Source: Phytoseiulus persimilis | Taxonomy: Eukaryota > Arthropoda > Arachnida > Mesostigmata > Phytoseiidae | Assembly (NCBI GenBank): GCA_037576195.1 | Contig: CM075102.1 | Location: forward strand, 6,634,001 to 6,698,000 | Direction of reading: 5' to 3' | Length of the DNA: 64,000 bases | In this document: one piece after another, positions 20,498-31,929 of the stretch | How the letters are laid out: every line of letters begins with the position of its first letter | How positions within the stretch are numbered: position 1 is the stretch's first letter | Translations under genes and position numbers: made by a program | Notes under the pieces: generated by a model | Seen by the model: only the letters and a program-made list of their open reading frames with translations | What the model was told of the DNA's origin: nothing | Database searches by the model: none

Positions 20498-21269
20498 CTG
20501 GCATAACATTCGCATTTGTACTCCGATTCCATGCATTCGCGATTGAAGCTCTCCTGTCCACGGAGTCCTATCCACCGGCTGCAGTGATTCTTCTGTCACT
20601 CATCCCGACAGCTACCATTGTCGAAGCATTCACTCGAAATGCCGATACCTATGGCTATCGCTATGAGGAACAGTTGCCTTGCCATGGTTCCAAGTTGATG
20701 GTCCGGTCAATTTAATCTCTTCCAGTACTCTGGGTCCTGTTACAGCTTTCTTTTCGATGTGTGCCTTTTGATATCGAGTGCTAACCTATTCCATTCCGAT
20801 ATTGCCTTCTTGGTAGTGATCACGAACTAGAATTCATTTTATTGCAGTATGTTCGGAACGCCCGTGTATAGTTGCATCCTGAGCTTCCGACGTAGAATAG
20901 GAAACTGTTACGGTATCGGAGCCACTCGCTCGGCAGGCGCCTTTTTCGTTGCACGCTGATCAGTCGAATGTATAGACAAACCAACATGTCGAGCAAATGA
21001 GAACATCGAGGAAGGGATTCGCAGTGATGTCCTCGAACCGCAACCGTGCTCGCAAACGTGTGCGAAACACGCCGCTCCCAATTGCCGCAGCGGCGGTGAT
21101 CAATCATCGAGCCAGAGCGGTCCCGGTACTCATTACTGATCCGGTAGAGCTCCGCTTGAGCGTGATAGATGAGTGTCGTTCGAAATGTCGATTTGGTATT
21201 CACGTTCTTTGACACTCCGACCGAATACAATGAGCTCTATGGAGACTTTACAAACTATTCCACCGCATT
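20498..21269. other. No gene recognised
   Basis: Short frames only (for example 71 basic residues at 20997-21212). Nothing matches a family I know. It may be the decayed 3' part of the preceding LINE. Confidence 0.4.
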
Positions 21270-21727
21270 TCATTCTCTAGCGACGCGTTTGATTCGAACT
21301 TCACCCTGATTTACGATGGTTTTCGCATCCTGCCTCCCAACGATCATGTCAGGAAGCCGCTCGTTCACTTCGAGGGCACGTTGACCGACTACAGCGAGTT
21401 CAAGAGAGACTTTACAAATATTCTCGTTCTCCTGCGTAGTGCGGACCGGACTCTCTTCCTGCTCGCTCGCTCGCCGTCGCAGAGGCTTCAACCCGTGGCT
21501 CCTAACTCGTCGTGGCTCTGTTTCTTCTCGCCGGCGATCGCTCCAGGCACAATCTTCCGAAATGGCCCACTCGTCGACACAGGAAACATATTGACCTCAG
21601 CGCTGCACACGCTGTTGACCCCGTCTGGTGTCTGTTGTCGCCGCAAGCTCTGCGAAATTCCATGTTGCCGTCCATGGATGCGCGTGTCTCCGACGAAGTT
21701 TGAAGCACAAAAGACCGTTGCCCTCAC
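21270..21727 (-). mobile_element. LTR-retrotransposon gag zinc-knuckle fragment, fossil
   Basis: The minus strand reads CFLCRRVGHFGRLC, a CX2CX4HX4C retroviral-type zinc knuckle, followed by an acidic/glutamine-rich part and VVGQRALEVNERLPDMIVG. Typical of the gag/protease border of Gypsy-type elements. A short, broken fragment. Confidence 0.6.
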
Positions 21728-21969
21728 TTCCTTCCAAGATGAAGCTCGAGATCGATCACTGCGCCCTCCTACGCCACGCTCTCCACCCTCTCGCTTGCCC
21801 TATTGCGCCTTGAATTCAATCTTGATTTGGATTTGTCTACTTTCCTTCCAGCTGATTTTACAGTTCTGTCCAAAGTTCCAGTCTAAACTTGACCTGCCCA
21901 GAAGGCTGCTGCCTTCGCTGTGGATCTACTCTATCCTCGCCAGGAGACTCTATAACTTCTTAATTTAGA

Positions 21970-22870
21970 TCCACCGTTCTCCTGGCTTGCTCGGGCTGTG
22001 CTGTCTGAATGCTTGCTTCCACTTCCACTGAGCTCATCGACGAATCTCCTTCTGATGTCAACTGTGACCTGTCTCGGTATCCTCATTCGAATCGAATCGG
22101 TGGTCTTGGTGTGGTGACGGCAGACCATTCCATCGGCTGCGTGTCGCTCTCGTCCAAGATATCGTTGGATAATCCAGTGTTGGAATCCTGCTGCGTCTCT
22201 TCTTCTGTGCGTTCCCATCTTCTTCGATGTCTTCCTCGTTGTGAGGTTGGACCCACTTCAACTGTGAACTATGAGGTGTGCAAACGTAGTTTTGATTAGC
22301 TCCGAGCTCCATCAATTCTCACGAATCTTTGGCGAGGACTTTGATTAAGGTTATGGGGCCCCTGAACTTTCGCTGAAGTTTGGTCGGCTGACCCGTTGGC
22401 ACCAGCAACCGTTTCACGAAAACGACATCCCTACGTTGAAGCGAACGTGTATCCTCTTCCGCGAGTCACTGTGGTACTTTTTCCATTCCTGACTCTTTGT
22501 CAGAACTCCTCTAATTTCCTTCTGAACCTTCTCCGCGGGTGTCCATACTTTCTCCTGAGCCCCCTCAAACACTTGGTCATGATTATTTATTCGCGACAAA
22601 TATCCATGTAACACGTCGAATGGGGATTCCTCTAAGCTCCAAGACATAGTTGTATACAGCCAGGTCTGCACGTCCTTCAGTTTGTATGACCAATCGCTGT
22701 GTTCTTCTTTTTCGCTTAAGCTCCAGCAATGTCTTGAACTCCTTTGACGTGGAAGCCGACCCTCTGTCTGAGACGGTTTTCGCTGGCTCGCCATACATTG
22801 TGAAGAAATGTTCTATCCTTCGCCACGTTAAATCAAAGTGTTATGCCATCAACTGAGCTTCCGGTTAGCT
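21970..22870 (-). mobile_element. Gypsy integrase and pol C-terminus fragment, fossil
   Basis: The minus strand reads an integrase catalytic strand (AKTVSDRGSASTSKEF), SPFDVLHGY and the C-terminal GPY/F-type module (PTKLQRKFRGP, ITLIKVL). It is separate from the plus-strand Gypsy that follows at about 23085. Broken, several breaks. Confidence 0.75.
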
Positions 22871-23084
22871 GAAAGACTCAAGAAGGAAATATGACTCTTG
22901 GAAAGGGAGTGGCTCGCGATAACCAGAAGCAACCCTTCCTCAATGACCTCCTCAAGCAGGACAGAAGCATAATTACTCGAATAAACGGCGAGTCTTTGCG
23001 AGTCTCTAAGTAGCACCAATTCGAACGTGTCTTTCCCTTTTCCAAAACCATAGTCTACGTCTGAGCAAATCACCAAGCTCACAG

Positions 23085-24930
23085 ACTATAACAGTGGCGA
23101 CGAGGATCTCTGAACCTACACATCGATCGAGAAACTGAGTAACCAGTTCACCATGGCCTTCACATCTGAAGAAGTACAACGCATCGTAGCTACTGCGGCA
23201 AGAGAAGCACTCAGTACCGCTCCTGCAGCCAACCGCTCTACTACAGCCCACACCATAATGGACCACCTGAATTCGAGAATACCACGATTCTCATACGGAA
23301 CCGAAAACAACAACACCTTCGAAAGTGGTACGACAGGTACAAACCCATCTTGGATTCAGGAGGAGCAGCGTTGCCCGCAGTCGACAAAATCAGATTCATT
23401 GTGAGTGAACTCAACATCACAGAGTACAACCCATTGGTCAACTACATCAAGCCAACGACTATCGCCGATCTTAAAGTAAACGAAACAATCGATCTACTGA
23501 AAAACCATCAGTGTAGGCACTGCTGCTGCGCTGCCGTGAATTTCGCGTGAAAACGTTGTTCTCTCTGTGCGCATGCGATGTCGGGAGGGGGTGTCAGCTT
23601 CATGATGCGACTGGGTCCTCTGCCACCAAGAAAGAATGTTCGTACCGACCAAGCTCTTCGAAGTCTCTAGATTTGTACTCGTCAGACAGCCTGTGCAGAA
23701 CACGAAGTAAATTCGGCCAATTCATCTCGCGCGCTCATGGGCAAGAACGCGCTTGGCCCACCAAGTTGACAGATCATTCCGAAAAGATCTCTCTTCCGAG
23801 TAGACCAGTATTGAACAGAGTCTGGAATGGCTCTCAAAAATGCTTGATTGGTGTCGATGAGTCGTTCCACGAAGTCGCGATCTTCAATCATTTCGCGAGT
23901 TTTGTTCCCGTTGAGCGTGGGGATCTGAACATGTTTTGTATCGCGTCTCAGACCCTGATTCGAATATTCTTCATAGCCATTCGTCGATTTCTTGAAAAAC
24001 CCACTGAGATACGAGGATTCATGAATTATGTTCATCTCCGTATTCACATTAAATGCATGATCATGATCTAAGGATCTCGGAACCTCTTGACCATTGTGTT
24101 TACATCTACGGGGACGTTGATGATTTGACCTACGATTCCGTACCAGCCTCCATGGCGCAAGCGACGGATTTGCATGAAAGAAATCCGCGGTGAAATCAAA
24201 CGCTCAGTCAACGGGTCCAATTCCGGTAAATTCGACGGCTTGGGCGGATATCGGTACCTATAGGACCTGCTCATAGTAGGAATTTTTAAGGAACCCAACC
24301 TCTATCAAGGAACCATCGGATGTAAAGCTGCTGCAACGCTTCCCAGGGTTGCAGGGCGAATCCGGTGCTCGCACTCCCGGATTTCTCGAAGACTCTTGTC
24401 CTGACAACGGACGCATCTGATTCGGGAACCGGTGCTGTGTTGACTCAGAAGAAAGAGAGTAACCGCGATCGCGTCATCGGTCATTACTCGTATTCGTCCA
24501 CGGAGGCCGGAAAGAACTGTAGGACTTATGAGAAAGAGATGCTTGCTGTTCTCAAAGCGATAGAATATTTCAGGAGTTATCTTGACGGCCAGAAGTTCTC
24601 GCTACAGACCGACCACAATGCTTCGAGGGAACTCCTCAACACGAAAAAACCGAAGGGAAGAACAGCTCGTTGGATCCACTAACTTACCGAGTTTGATTTC
24701 ACTGTCATTCAAAAACCCGGAAAGAGCATTGGTCATGCGGATGCGCTGCCTTGCTCACCACAAGAGTCAGAAGCCGCTCTCTTGGCAACGGTCACGGGTA
24801 TATGGTATGAGGGAAGATTTCTGTGCCTGTACAGGAACGGAAGAAGATTATGGCAGAATAACACGAGTCTCCGGATTCGGCTGGTCATGGCGGTGGATGG
24901 AAGACCTTCATGAAGATCTCCAATCAATTT
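23085..24930 (+). mobile_element. Gypsy element fragment (gag start, RNase H), interrupted by a Helitron piece, fossil
   Basis: At 23085-23110 an ...ACA end of an LTR is followed by TGGCGACGAGGATC, the primer-binding type of Mag-like Gypsy elements. Gag begins at about 23153 (MAFTSEEVQRIVATAARE), with a SRIPRFSY segment. After the Helitron insert, RNase H is read at 24365-24682 (TDASDSGTGAVL, YEKEMLAVLKAIEYFRSYL, TDHNASRELL) and a chromodomain-side tail to about 24900. The element is heavily shortened and broken. Confidence 0.8.
23560..24298 (-). mobile_element. Helitron replicase-helicase N-terminal fragment
   Basis: The minus strand has typical arthropod Helitron phrases: LPELDPLTERLISPRISFMQIR and GQIINVPVDVN (24298-24068), then NQAFLRAIPDSVQYW, KRDLFGMICQLGGPSAF and MSARD (24047-23682), then LLRVLHRLSDEYKSRDFEELGRYEHSFLVAEDP across frames to about 23570. 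This is the Helitron-like N-terminal domain upstream of the Rep HUH motif; neither the HUH motif nor the helicase is present. It sits between gag and RNase H of a plus-strand Gypsy, so it was probably captured or inserted there. Confidence 0.85.
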
Positions 24931-27900
24931 GAGAGACCGGATGTCCGCTCAGAGATGATGGAATACCTCGCTCCGAAGTGGCTTCGCGCCCTTGGTCGTT
25001 ATCATCGTCATCGCCTGCAAACGGCGCCGAACGCTCTGGCCCGGTCTCTAGTTAACAACTGGAGATGATGAAGAACTCTTCATAAGTCAGACGCTGAGGG
25101 CAGAGAAGTGGAAAAGCAAAGAAGAGGAAAGCCGGCCTAAAAATTGAACTCGGCCTGCCAGGCCGTCGAGCCGTCTTCGCCCATTATATTTATGGGTCTG
25201 GGAATCGGCAGGAAGCTCGAGGCGCCGGCCGGCCGTAGTGGCTCCTGCGGAGGGGGGGGGGGGAAGCCTAAGATCTTCATTTCTCCCTCGTTCGTGGGAT
25301 ACGGCATCTCCCCATCTCTTTCAACTAGCCGACCCCGAGAACTCCTCGGGGCCCTCGGAGACCTCCTCAACTCTCCCCTACCCCACCTCGGAGGGGGACT
25401 GCCGAGGCGTCCCGGTCAAGGATTGCGCCAACAAAGAGCTCTCCGTGACCCTCGGAAACACACTTAAATCCGTCTATTCTCCCACACATGGATCCAGGAG
25501 CTTTCTGGATTCTGGTTCTCCGGTGACTCGAGCCCGCATGCGTGAACGTGGACCGGAACGATCTAACTTGTTTCGTAAATAACGTTCCAAGCTGAGAACC
25601 GCATGAACCCTAAACGACTCGGCTTGATACCAAAAGTTAGGTCGAAGCCTTGTACCTCCCCACGCTCGGAGACCGATCGGGCCGAATCTTCTTCCATTCA
25701 GCGTTCGCGGTCCGCAGTTGTTCCAACCATCCTTCCCGGAGTTCACGCTCTTCGGCGACGTCTGCTCGTTTAGAGCACCGTCAGGCGATCCTGCTTACGG
25801 CAACTGGCCGGCTAGACAACAGGACAAAAAGGGACCGTTTCAGCAGACAAGCCATCGGACGCAGGGCAGAGCCAACACCGGGCGGGGACTGGAAAGTGGC
25901 TCTGCTGGCAGAAGTTTTGGCAAAGTTCGTATTTTCCGTCCCAGCTCGAACCCGTAATCCTTACGAAAAACAAGCTTAGCACGGTCTCTGTTTTTCTCTT
26001 GGTCGCTTTCGTCCGCCTCGCTTCTTTCTTCTTCCAAACGACGAGAGACAGCGAGCAGTAACGATCAGACTCGTAAAGGTAAACTTGGCCATCGTTGCCG
26101 CTACCGGCGCTTCCTCCCTGCCCACCCGGGTCTCTTCGTCCTTTTTTCTGTCTTTGCTTCCTTTGGGAACGCCGAGGGCAATGCAGTCACCCGGCCGAGT
26201 CAGTGAGAGGCCATCGAGTCCGTTGATGCCACGGGGGTCCTGAGTGAGGCGGGGCGGGGTGCAACAAGAGGGGCCTCTGGCGACGATGGTTCTGAGATAT
26301 TTACCAACGGTTTCATGGCTTGCGGATGAATACTTTCATCATTACTCATTATAGGATACTGCACAATGGAGAGGAAAAGAGATCCGTGGAGCATGCTTCA
26401 TTCTGCCTGAAAGCAGGGCCATGAAATGATGATGGAATTTTTCTTCTGAGCTCAACAGAACAGCTCCGAAACTCAACGAATATCCTTGGATTTCTTCATC
26501 GTTTCCTGCAGAATTTCGATCAGAGCCAATTCAGTTCACTTGCGGAAGACAAGAGCACCATCATTGGGCAGCATCGCTGAACGTATTCCGTCTCGAAGCG
26601 TTACACGGCCCTTCGATGAAATAAGAAAGAATGGAACACCACGTGAGGAGTAATCCGTAACCAGAGTGCTCGTGCCTTTGGAAACTCATTTCGGTTCACC
26701 TCGGCTGTTTTCTTCGCGCAATGCTCGCACGTATTTAGGATCAAAGTCGCTGGTAGGGCCCAATCTATGGACCCATAGACCGACTGGGAGAGACTTGGGA
26801 GTGTCCATACGGTCAGAGTGCGGGCGAGCGACTCTGGAAAATGGGGCAGTTCGTCGACGGCGATTTCAATCCATTCCTGTGTTCGTGACAGCAGAATTAC
26901 ACGAGGGCAGGAAACGAATATTGTCGTTTGTTGGCTGATTCCATCCGCCAAACAGCATTAGTGAGCAAGCGATATGTTGGAAAGCAACACCATTGACCAC
27001 CGGTGAAAAGCCCAATGAAAAGCCCAGTACCCAAGTTCGATCTCCGACCGATGCCAGCACGAGCAGAGATGGAATGAAAACCAGAACAACTGTGGAATGT
27101 GGAGGCGCCCAATGAAGTATCGAGCTCAGAATCGGCATTCGGTCGGAGCACAGTCGCACGCGACGACCCGGGAACAACCGATGCAACGAAGCGCCCAGCC
27201 GAATCTCGGGAAATATTCCTACACGACGTTCCGGTCGGTCTCAAGTTCGCTGTTGCCGATGCTCCCGCGCTGAACGCACATCCGTAATTGATATGAGTCG
27301 AGGATATGTTGGCACGCCGAGCAACCCGTTGGACATTGGAAAGGACAAACTCATGATGAGTGAACTTTTCGACAAAATACTTGGCAGCGACGTTTGGCAA
27401 CTCCTGCTCACGTTGTCTCACTGGAAAGTCAGCGAGAAGTCACGCGGACATCCGCAACGTTCATGTCTGTCCATGACGATCCATCAACACTACGAGCTGT
27501 AGCTTGGCTGGCTTGTTGGCTGGCTGCCTCCGAGGCGGCATCGCTACCCCTGAGGAAATCCATGTCTATGACGCTGTTAGCTGTCAACGGTAATCTCGGA
27601 CGCTTTCAGCCGAAATACGGGGAGCTAGGCTCAGTTCTATCGAAGAGTGCTCACTATATCAGCAGCCATTACTGTGGTGCTGCCAATCAAGTTGCCTAAA
27701 GCAGCAGCAGCCGCTGCAGCAGCAGCATCACGACGGTCGTAGCTGAGGCCATGGCATTTGAACGGAGCCACCGCCTTCCGGTGCCTACTTTCCGGAACCC
27801 GAGTTCCCTAACGCTCAACCGATGAGAATATTTCCCCTAACAGCATTCAGAACGGCCTTCAGGACTTCAGGCCAAGGTGCGTTTCGCTCGATGGTGACAC

Positions 27901-29460
27901 AGTTCAGATCACCCTCTCCCTCTTTGTTTCGCTTCGCATTTCGAGCCTCAATGAGTCCATCATGCGCTGGGTGTGGCCGCTTTTCAGTGAAAACCGTGGA
28001 AAGTGGACTTGACAGCAGATCTCACGGGCGAGAGCTTTCAATATCGAAGTCAATGGGAGCGGTTTCGAGACTCTCAGCCCGGGATGTTCATCTTTAAACG
28101 AACTCCGCTCAAAATCTCACGTTCCCGTTGAATCTCCGCCTCTTGCTCTCATCAGGACGACGGAAAGCTTGCGATCCGACGCAGGAGCTCAACGAAATCC
28201 TCTCCGCCACGTTCCTCCACAGATATCTGGAATACTTGGTTCGTGCTGGACCGAACCGAATGGCAGTCTCCATCTCGAGCACCTGCACGGAGCTAGGGCA
28301 CTAATCGTTCCATCGGCAATGCACACGACCGAGCCACGAATCACGTGCACATCGGCATCATCAGCAGCCGACAACCATATTCAATCGGACGAATTTATTT
28401 ATCCGGGGTCTCGCGGCTGCGTGATTCCGCCAGAATGTGATCGCTGATCGCTCGAACAAAGTAGACCCGGGGATTCCTGTGTCTGTCATCTTCTCCGGTC
28501 ATACGTGCAGTCGGTACTTCGAGAAATGCCGCGCCATGAAACGATGAAGAACCACCAACGACCGATCGAGAGTGAAAGAGCAGAGGAGAGAAAGCAACGA
28601 GAGAACGAAAACCCAATCACGGATTGTACGCTTGGAGCTTCACGAAGTCGATGGCTTGTGAGTGAAGCCCTCGGTGTGTCTGTCTTCTGTTGAACGCAAT
28701 TCAGGGTCGGTTCTCTGAAAGTTTGGCATCATCTTTTTTCCCCATTGCTTGACGCAGGATTGCCAACCAGCTATCCAGCCGACAGCGGTTCCATGGACTC
28801 TCGTTTCGTGGGGGTGGGTTGGTTGCTGTGGTCGCGCGGACTGGTAAAAAGATCCGATCGAAAGCCGACATTGTTCGTTCGGAGCCAGCGTTGACAGGCA
28901 GCAGCCACGTGAGCACAGCATCTTACGGTCCGATCAGCACTTGGGCATTCGCACCAGCTGGCGGAAATACCTCAGAGGTTGTCCTGGCACGGCACGTATC
29001 GGATGAACACCTGCAAAGGATTGAGAAAGACTGTAAGCAAAGAGTCAACTCGGATCGTCAAGCGACCCGCAGCGAAGAAGACTATTAAAATCACCGGCTT
29101 GATTGATTCCTGAAAAACTTGGAGACGATCAGAGCAGACTCGAAGCGCTCATCGCGGCGCTCTCGACCCGGTGCTCTTTTGCTCAGGCTTTCTTGTGCCG
29201 AGCTCCCACGCAGCGCTGACATCAGTACCTCGGCTTCCTCGAACGATGCGGAGAACCGTTTCGTGCACCTCGGAAGATGATCACTCGGGGGGACTCGACG
29301 AATTCCCCTTCCCGTCCCGAGCATCATCGTCACTGAGTCGAATAGCAACTAATTTCGTTGATCATCAGAATCGTTCGGTAGACGGATAATAATCTTCGTA
29401 TCGTATCGATTAGAATGGGGCCGTGATTCTGCGTTCCGTGATCGCGTGACCCGAAGCGTC
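24931..29460. other. Long stretch without a recognised gene
   Basis: Only short or unrelated frames occur (for example 174 residues on the minus strand at 26897-27421), none with a recognisable domain. Small items seen: a G run at 25250-25262, a GC-rich stretch at 25130-25460, and a CAG/CTG-rich microsatellite at 27700-27735. There could be exons of a host gene, but I cannot support any from sequence alone. Confidence 0.45.
27700..27735. repeat. CAG trinucleotide microsatellite
   Basis: About 36 bp of imperfect CAG repeats. No coding context is visible. Confidence 0.75.
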
Positions 29461-29499
29461 TGAGGTTAAACTACATATTTATCGTTCGGCCACTCCTTT

Positions 29500-30044
29500 T
29501 GCTCCCAAATCGTCACGGACTTCACGTCCTGTCCGACCTGCCAGAAATACAAAGCCAAGTTCAGGCCTAGAGTGGATTGCCTCTGCTTGCGATCCAATGA
29601 CATCCCCGCAATGCACACGGTTCACGTCGATTGTGCGGAGCTCACTAAAGCCAGCCAGCGTGGCTCGAGGACGAGGGCTTTCATCGTCGCAATGGATCGG
29701 AATACAGGGTTCGCGGCAGCGAACGCGAGAAAGGAAAATGCTGAAGCGGTCATCAGTGTTTTGAACTAAATAGTGTTTAGTAGAGCACGCAAAGGTTTTC
29801 GAGAGTCGGAAGTTGGGCCTCGGGAAGGGGGATGGAACTCCAAGTTGGCAGTCCTTCCAACCCACAGTCGAGTGGATTGGCAGAGAAGTTAATCCGGGAC
29901 TTGAAGACGTTCCTTTCAATGTACCCTAGTATCCGCGGACGTTCGAGAGCAGCTCTCAATGCCGCTGTCCGTCATCATAGGCATTCGGGGTGCAGAACCA
30001 TCGGATGCTCTCCAAATTTCTTTTGTGAATCATGCCCTTCGTGA
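29500..30044 (+). mobile_element. Integrase fragment (Gypsy- or Ginger-like), fossil
   Basis: The plus strand reads a CPTCQKYKAKF zinc-binding end, then MHTVHVDCAEL...RAFIVAMDRNTGF (first strand of the DDE core) and, in another frame, NPQSSGLAEKLIRDLKTFL (last core helix). Together these are an integrase core with an HHCC tail. It abuts the left border of cassette B. A broken piece; which element it came from is open. Confidence 0.65.
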
Positions 30045-30142
30045 GTTGTTCTTCCAAGAAAAAATCAAATGATATCGATAATATTTCGGCTACATGAATT
30101 TATTAACCCTCATTAATGGAATCAGAACTCATGGAGGTCAGT

Positions 30143-31237
30143 TCAGTCGACAGGATTTCGCTCGCTTGGAACTTTCTGCTTCTTTGGAGCTGTACAGCTC
30201 CCGGGTTCACGATCCTCTCTGAATCTTTTGGAGCCGATGCTCTCAGTTGCGATAGCTGACGTTGTCCCCGCTTTTCTGTTAGGAGAGGCTTGCTCGACTG
30301 CGGAAGCCGGCTTCTCTCCAGTTCCCCCATATTTCGAGCGTATGAAGCCAAGAAGGTCGTCTTCGGTCGGTACGGAACCTGATTGTTGGTCCGTCCACTT
30401 ACAGCTGCGCCATTCGAGAAGACCAGGACGAACTCCGGGGGTGTAAGCCATCCGTATGGGCTGGAGTTTTATTCCCAGAATACCGTGAGGGACCTGTGAT
30501 CGAAACTTGGCTCCTAGAAGCTTCTCGCTCATATCGATGCCCAAGGTATGCTTCTTCGCTATCTCGAAAAGCTCGTCGACGACCTTGGTCTGGCCGTCGA
30601 GGATGAGCTGTCTCCGCGCACCGATGATTTCCTTCTCGATGCACAACTTCCTTATGTCGAAGCTCATGAGCCGGACCTTGTCGATCCGGAAAAGAGCGAT
30701 GTCCCGGACGAGAAAATGAGGGTAGACCTTGCCGCCTTCCCGGTCCAAAACCGTGTCCCCGTCGAGCAGGGTGCAGAAGAGATGCTTCCGAGGAATCTTC
30801 CGGAACGGGAATGAGATATTCGCAACAGAGAAAGCATTGTTCCTCTCGTCGAGAAGATATATCTCACCGGCCTGGGCGATGAGCATCAGGAAACGAACTC
30901 CATCCGATTTCCAGGTGACTCCGTATGGCTCTTTGGTCACTGTTGGGAGGTCTTGCACTCTCAAACACCTCGGCGTCGTTCCTGGATAGCCGGCGCCCTG
31001 ATGTCCGGAGAGCTGGCCGGCCACCTCTCGCACCATGCAAGATTGATCTCCGTCCTCGATAAAGGTTACTCCGGGAGCTTGCTCCATGAGTTGCCTCGAG
31101 CTGCTGGGGGATTCGGCGAGATTCTCCGCTGAGACGCTGACGGATTGCTGTATTTGAAGCATCGACATCTTCCTTGTGTGTTTGATTGCTTCGGAAGAGA
31201 ATGGAGAAACTGTTCGAATTTCAAACTCGAGCTCCAA
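30143..31237 (-). CDS. mRNA capping enzyme guanylyltransferase-like protein (cassette copy B)
   Basis: An uninterrupted, intronless frame of 364 residues, about 77% identical by eye to the copy at 5064-6182. The best-conserved block runs from TKEPYGVTWK to ERNNAFSVAN, where only one residue differs. Motif I reads KSDGVRF, the canonical KxDG of GTP:RNA guanylyltransferases; motif III reads TLLDGD; HFLVRDI follows. As in copy A, motif IV reads LGIKLQP and motif V lacks KxK (LLEWRS), the triphosphatase domain is absent and a charged tail with KKQK replaces the OB fold. The family enzyme attaches GMP to 5'-diphosphate RNA in the nucleus. That both copies share the same departures at motifs IV and V means those arose before duplication. 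The stop comes slightly earlier than in A. Confidence 0.85.
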   Translation of the reverse strand: MELEFEIRTVSPFSSEAIKHTRKMSMLQIQQSVSVSAENLAESPSSSRQLMEQAPGVTFIEDGDQSCMVREVAGQLSGHQGAGYPGTTPRCLRVQDLPTVTKEPYGVTWKSDGVRFLMLIAQAGEIYLLDERNNAFSVANISFPFRKIPRKHLFCTLLDGDTVLDREGGKVYPHFLVRDIALFRIDKVRLMSFDIRKLCIEKEIIGARRQLILDGQTKVVDELFEIAKKHTLGIDMSEKLLGAKFRSQVPHGILGIKLQPIRMAYTPGVRPGLLEWRSCKWTDQQSGSVPTEDDLLGFIRSKYGGTGEKPASAVEQASPNRKAGTTSAIATESIGSKRFREDREPGSCTAPKKQKVPSERNPVD

Positions 31238-31742
31238 CCTGTAAGTTCACACAGGCAAATGCGATGGGTCCCAATGATTACGAGCATTTTATCTGCTGAT
31301 TTCGAGTGGGCGGTACCTAGATTGAGGATGGATGAGCACGAAATATTCGAGTTGGAATGCGTCTCAACCGAAGCTTGCGGTATGAACAGGCATCAGGAGA
31401 AGGTTGACCTCTCCCTTATCCATCAAAGGTTCCTGGCAGCTAAGGGTCGGTGTAGTGGAGGAAAATGAGTTCACCAAAATAAGCAGACTTCGACTTCGCG
31501 GGGGCATTCCGAGAATTGACTTCGCTCCCTATAACTCCGTCTCGAACGAACACCTGTGAACAACGAAATCTCGAAGCGACTCACGCATGTTTTTTGGCAC
31601 GATGACAAGGCTTTCTCGACTTAGGGTTACACTTTGCATGTGGCCAGGGGTTTTGATATCCTCCTAAAAATTACTACTATCGCAAAACATGATCCGTTCA
31701 CCTGAACATTCTTGCGATGTGAAGTCCTGCTGCGGAGGGCCC
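31238..31742. other. Divergent intergenic region of cassette B, left of the BEL/Pao insertion
   Basis: Homologous to 6190-6316 plus 7216-7590 of copy A. A plus-strand frame (to 31468) shares IFELECVST and VDLS-IHQ-FL-AKG with copy A, where its two halves are separated by the 0.9-kb extra segment. The function is unknown. The stretch ends in GGCCC (31738-31742), the target duplication of the BEL/Pao element. Confidence 0.5.
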
Positions 31743-31929
31743 TGTTGATAACTGAAGCCGCACGATGCTTGGCTGATTAATTCGTTCGATCACTTGGGAC
31801 GGAACCGAAGTGAAAGGTGCAAACACCGTATTTTTCCCTACGCGGGCTTAACACTTGTTGTCTTTTTATTCCTCAGACAGCAGACGCCGCCGGCCTGCCT
31901 TAAAGGCGTCCATATGATGATCGGTCACA
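31743..31929 (-). repeat. BEL/Pao LTR (3')
   Basis: 187 bp, starting TG and ending ACA on the plus strand. Aligns with 37021-37207 through shared stretches such as TTTTTCCCTACGCGGGCT, ACACTTGTT and GATGATCGGT. Confidence 0.85.

Noticed and set aside
20820-21230. Minus-strand frame of 136 residues and plus-strand basic frame at 20997-21212
   Set aside because: No family resemblance; lies in decayed sequence between LINE and LTR fragments.
26897-27421. Minus-strand frame of 174 residues as a host gene
   Set aside because: No domain, no neighbouring exon pattern, no second copy to compare; length is within chance expectation for this base composition.
29479-29919. Minus-strand frame of 146 residues
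   Set aside because: Antisense to a recognisable integrase fragment on the plus strand.
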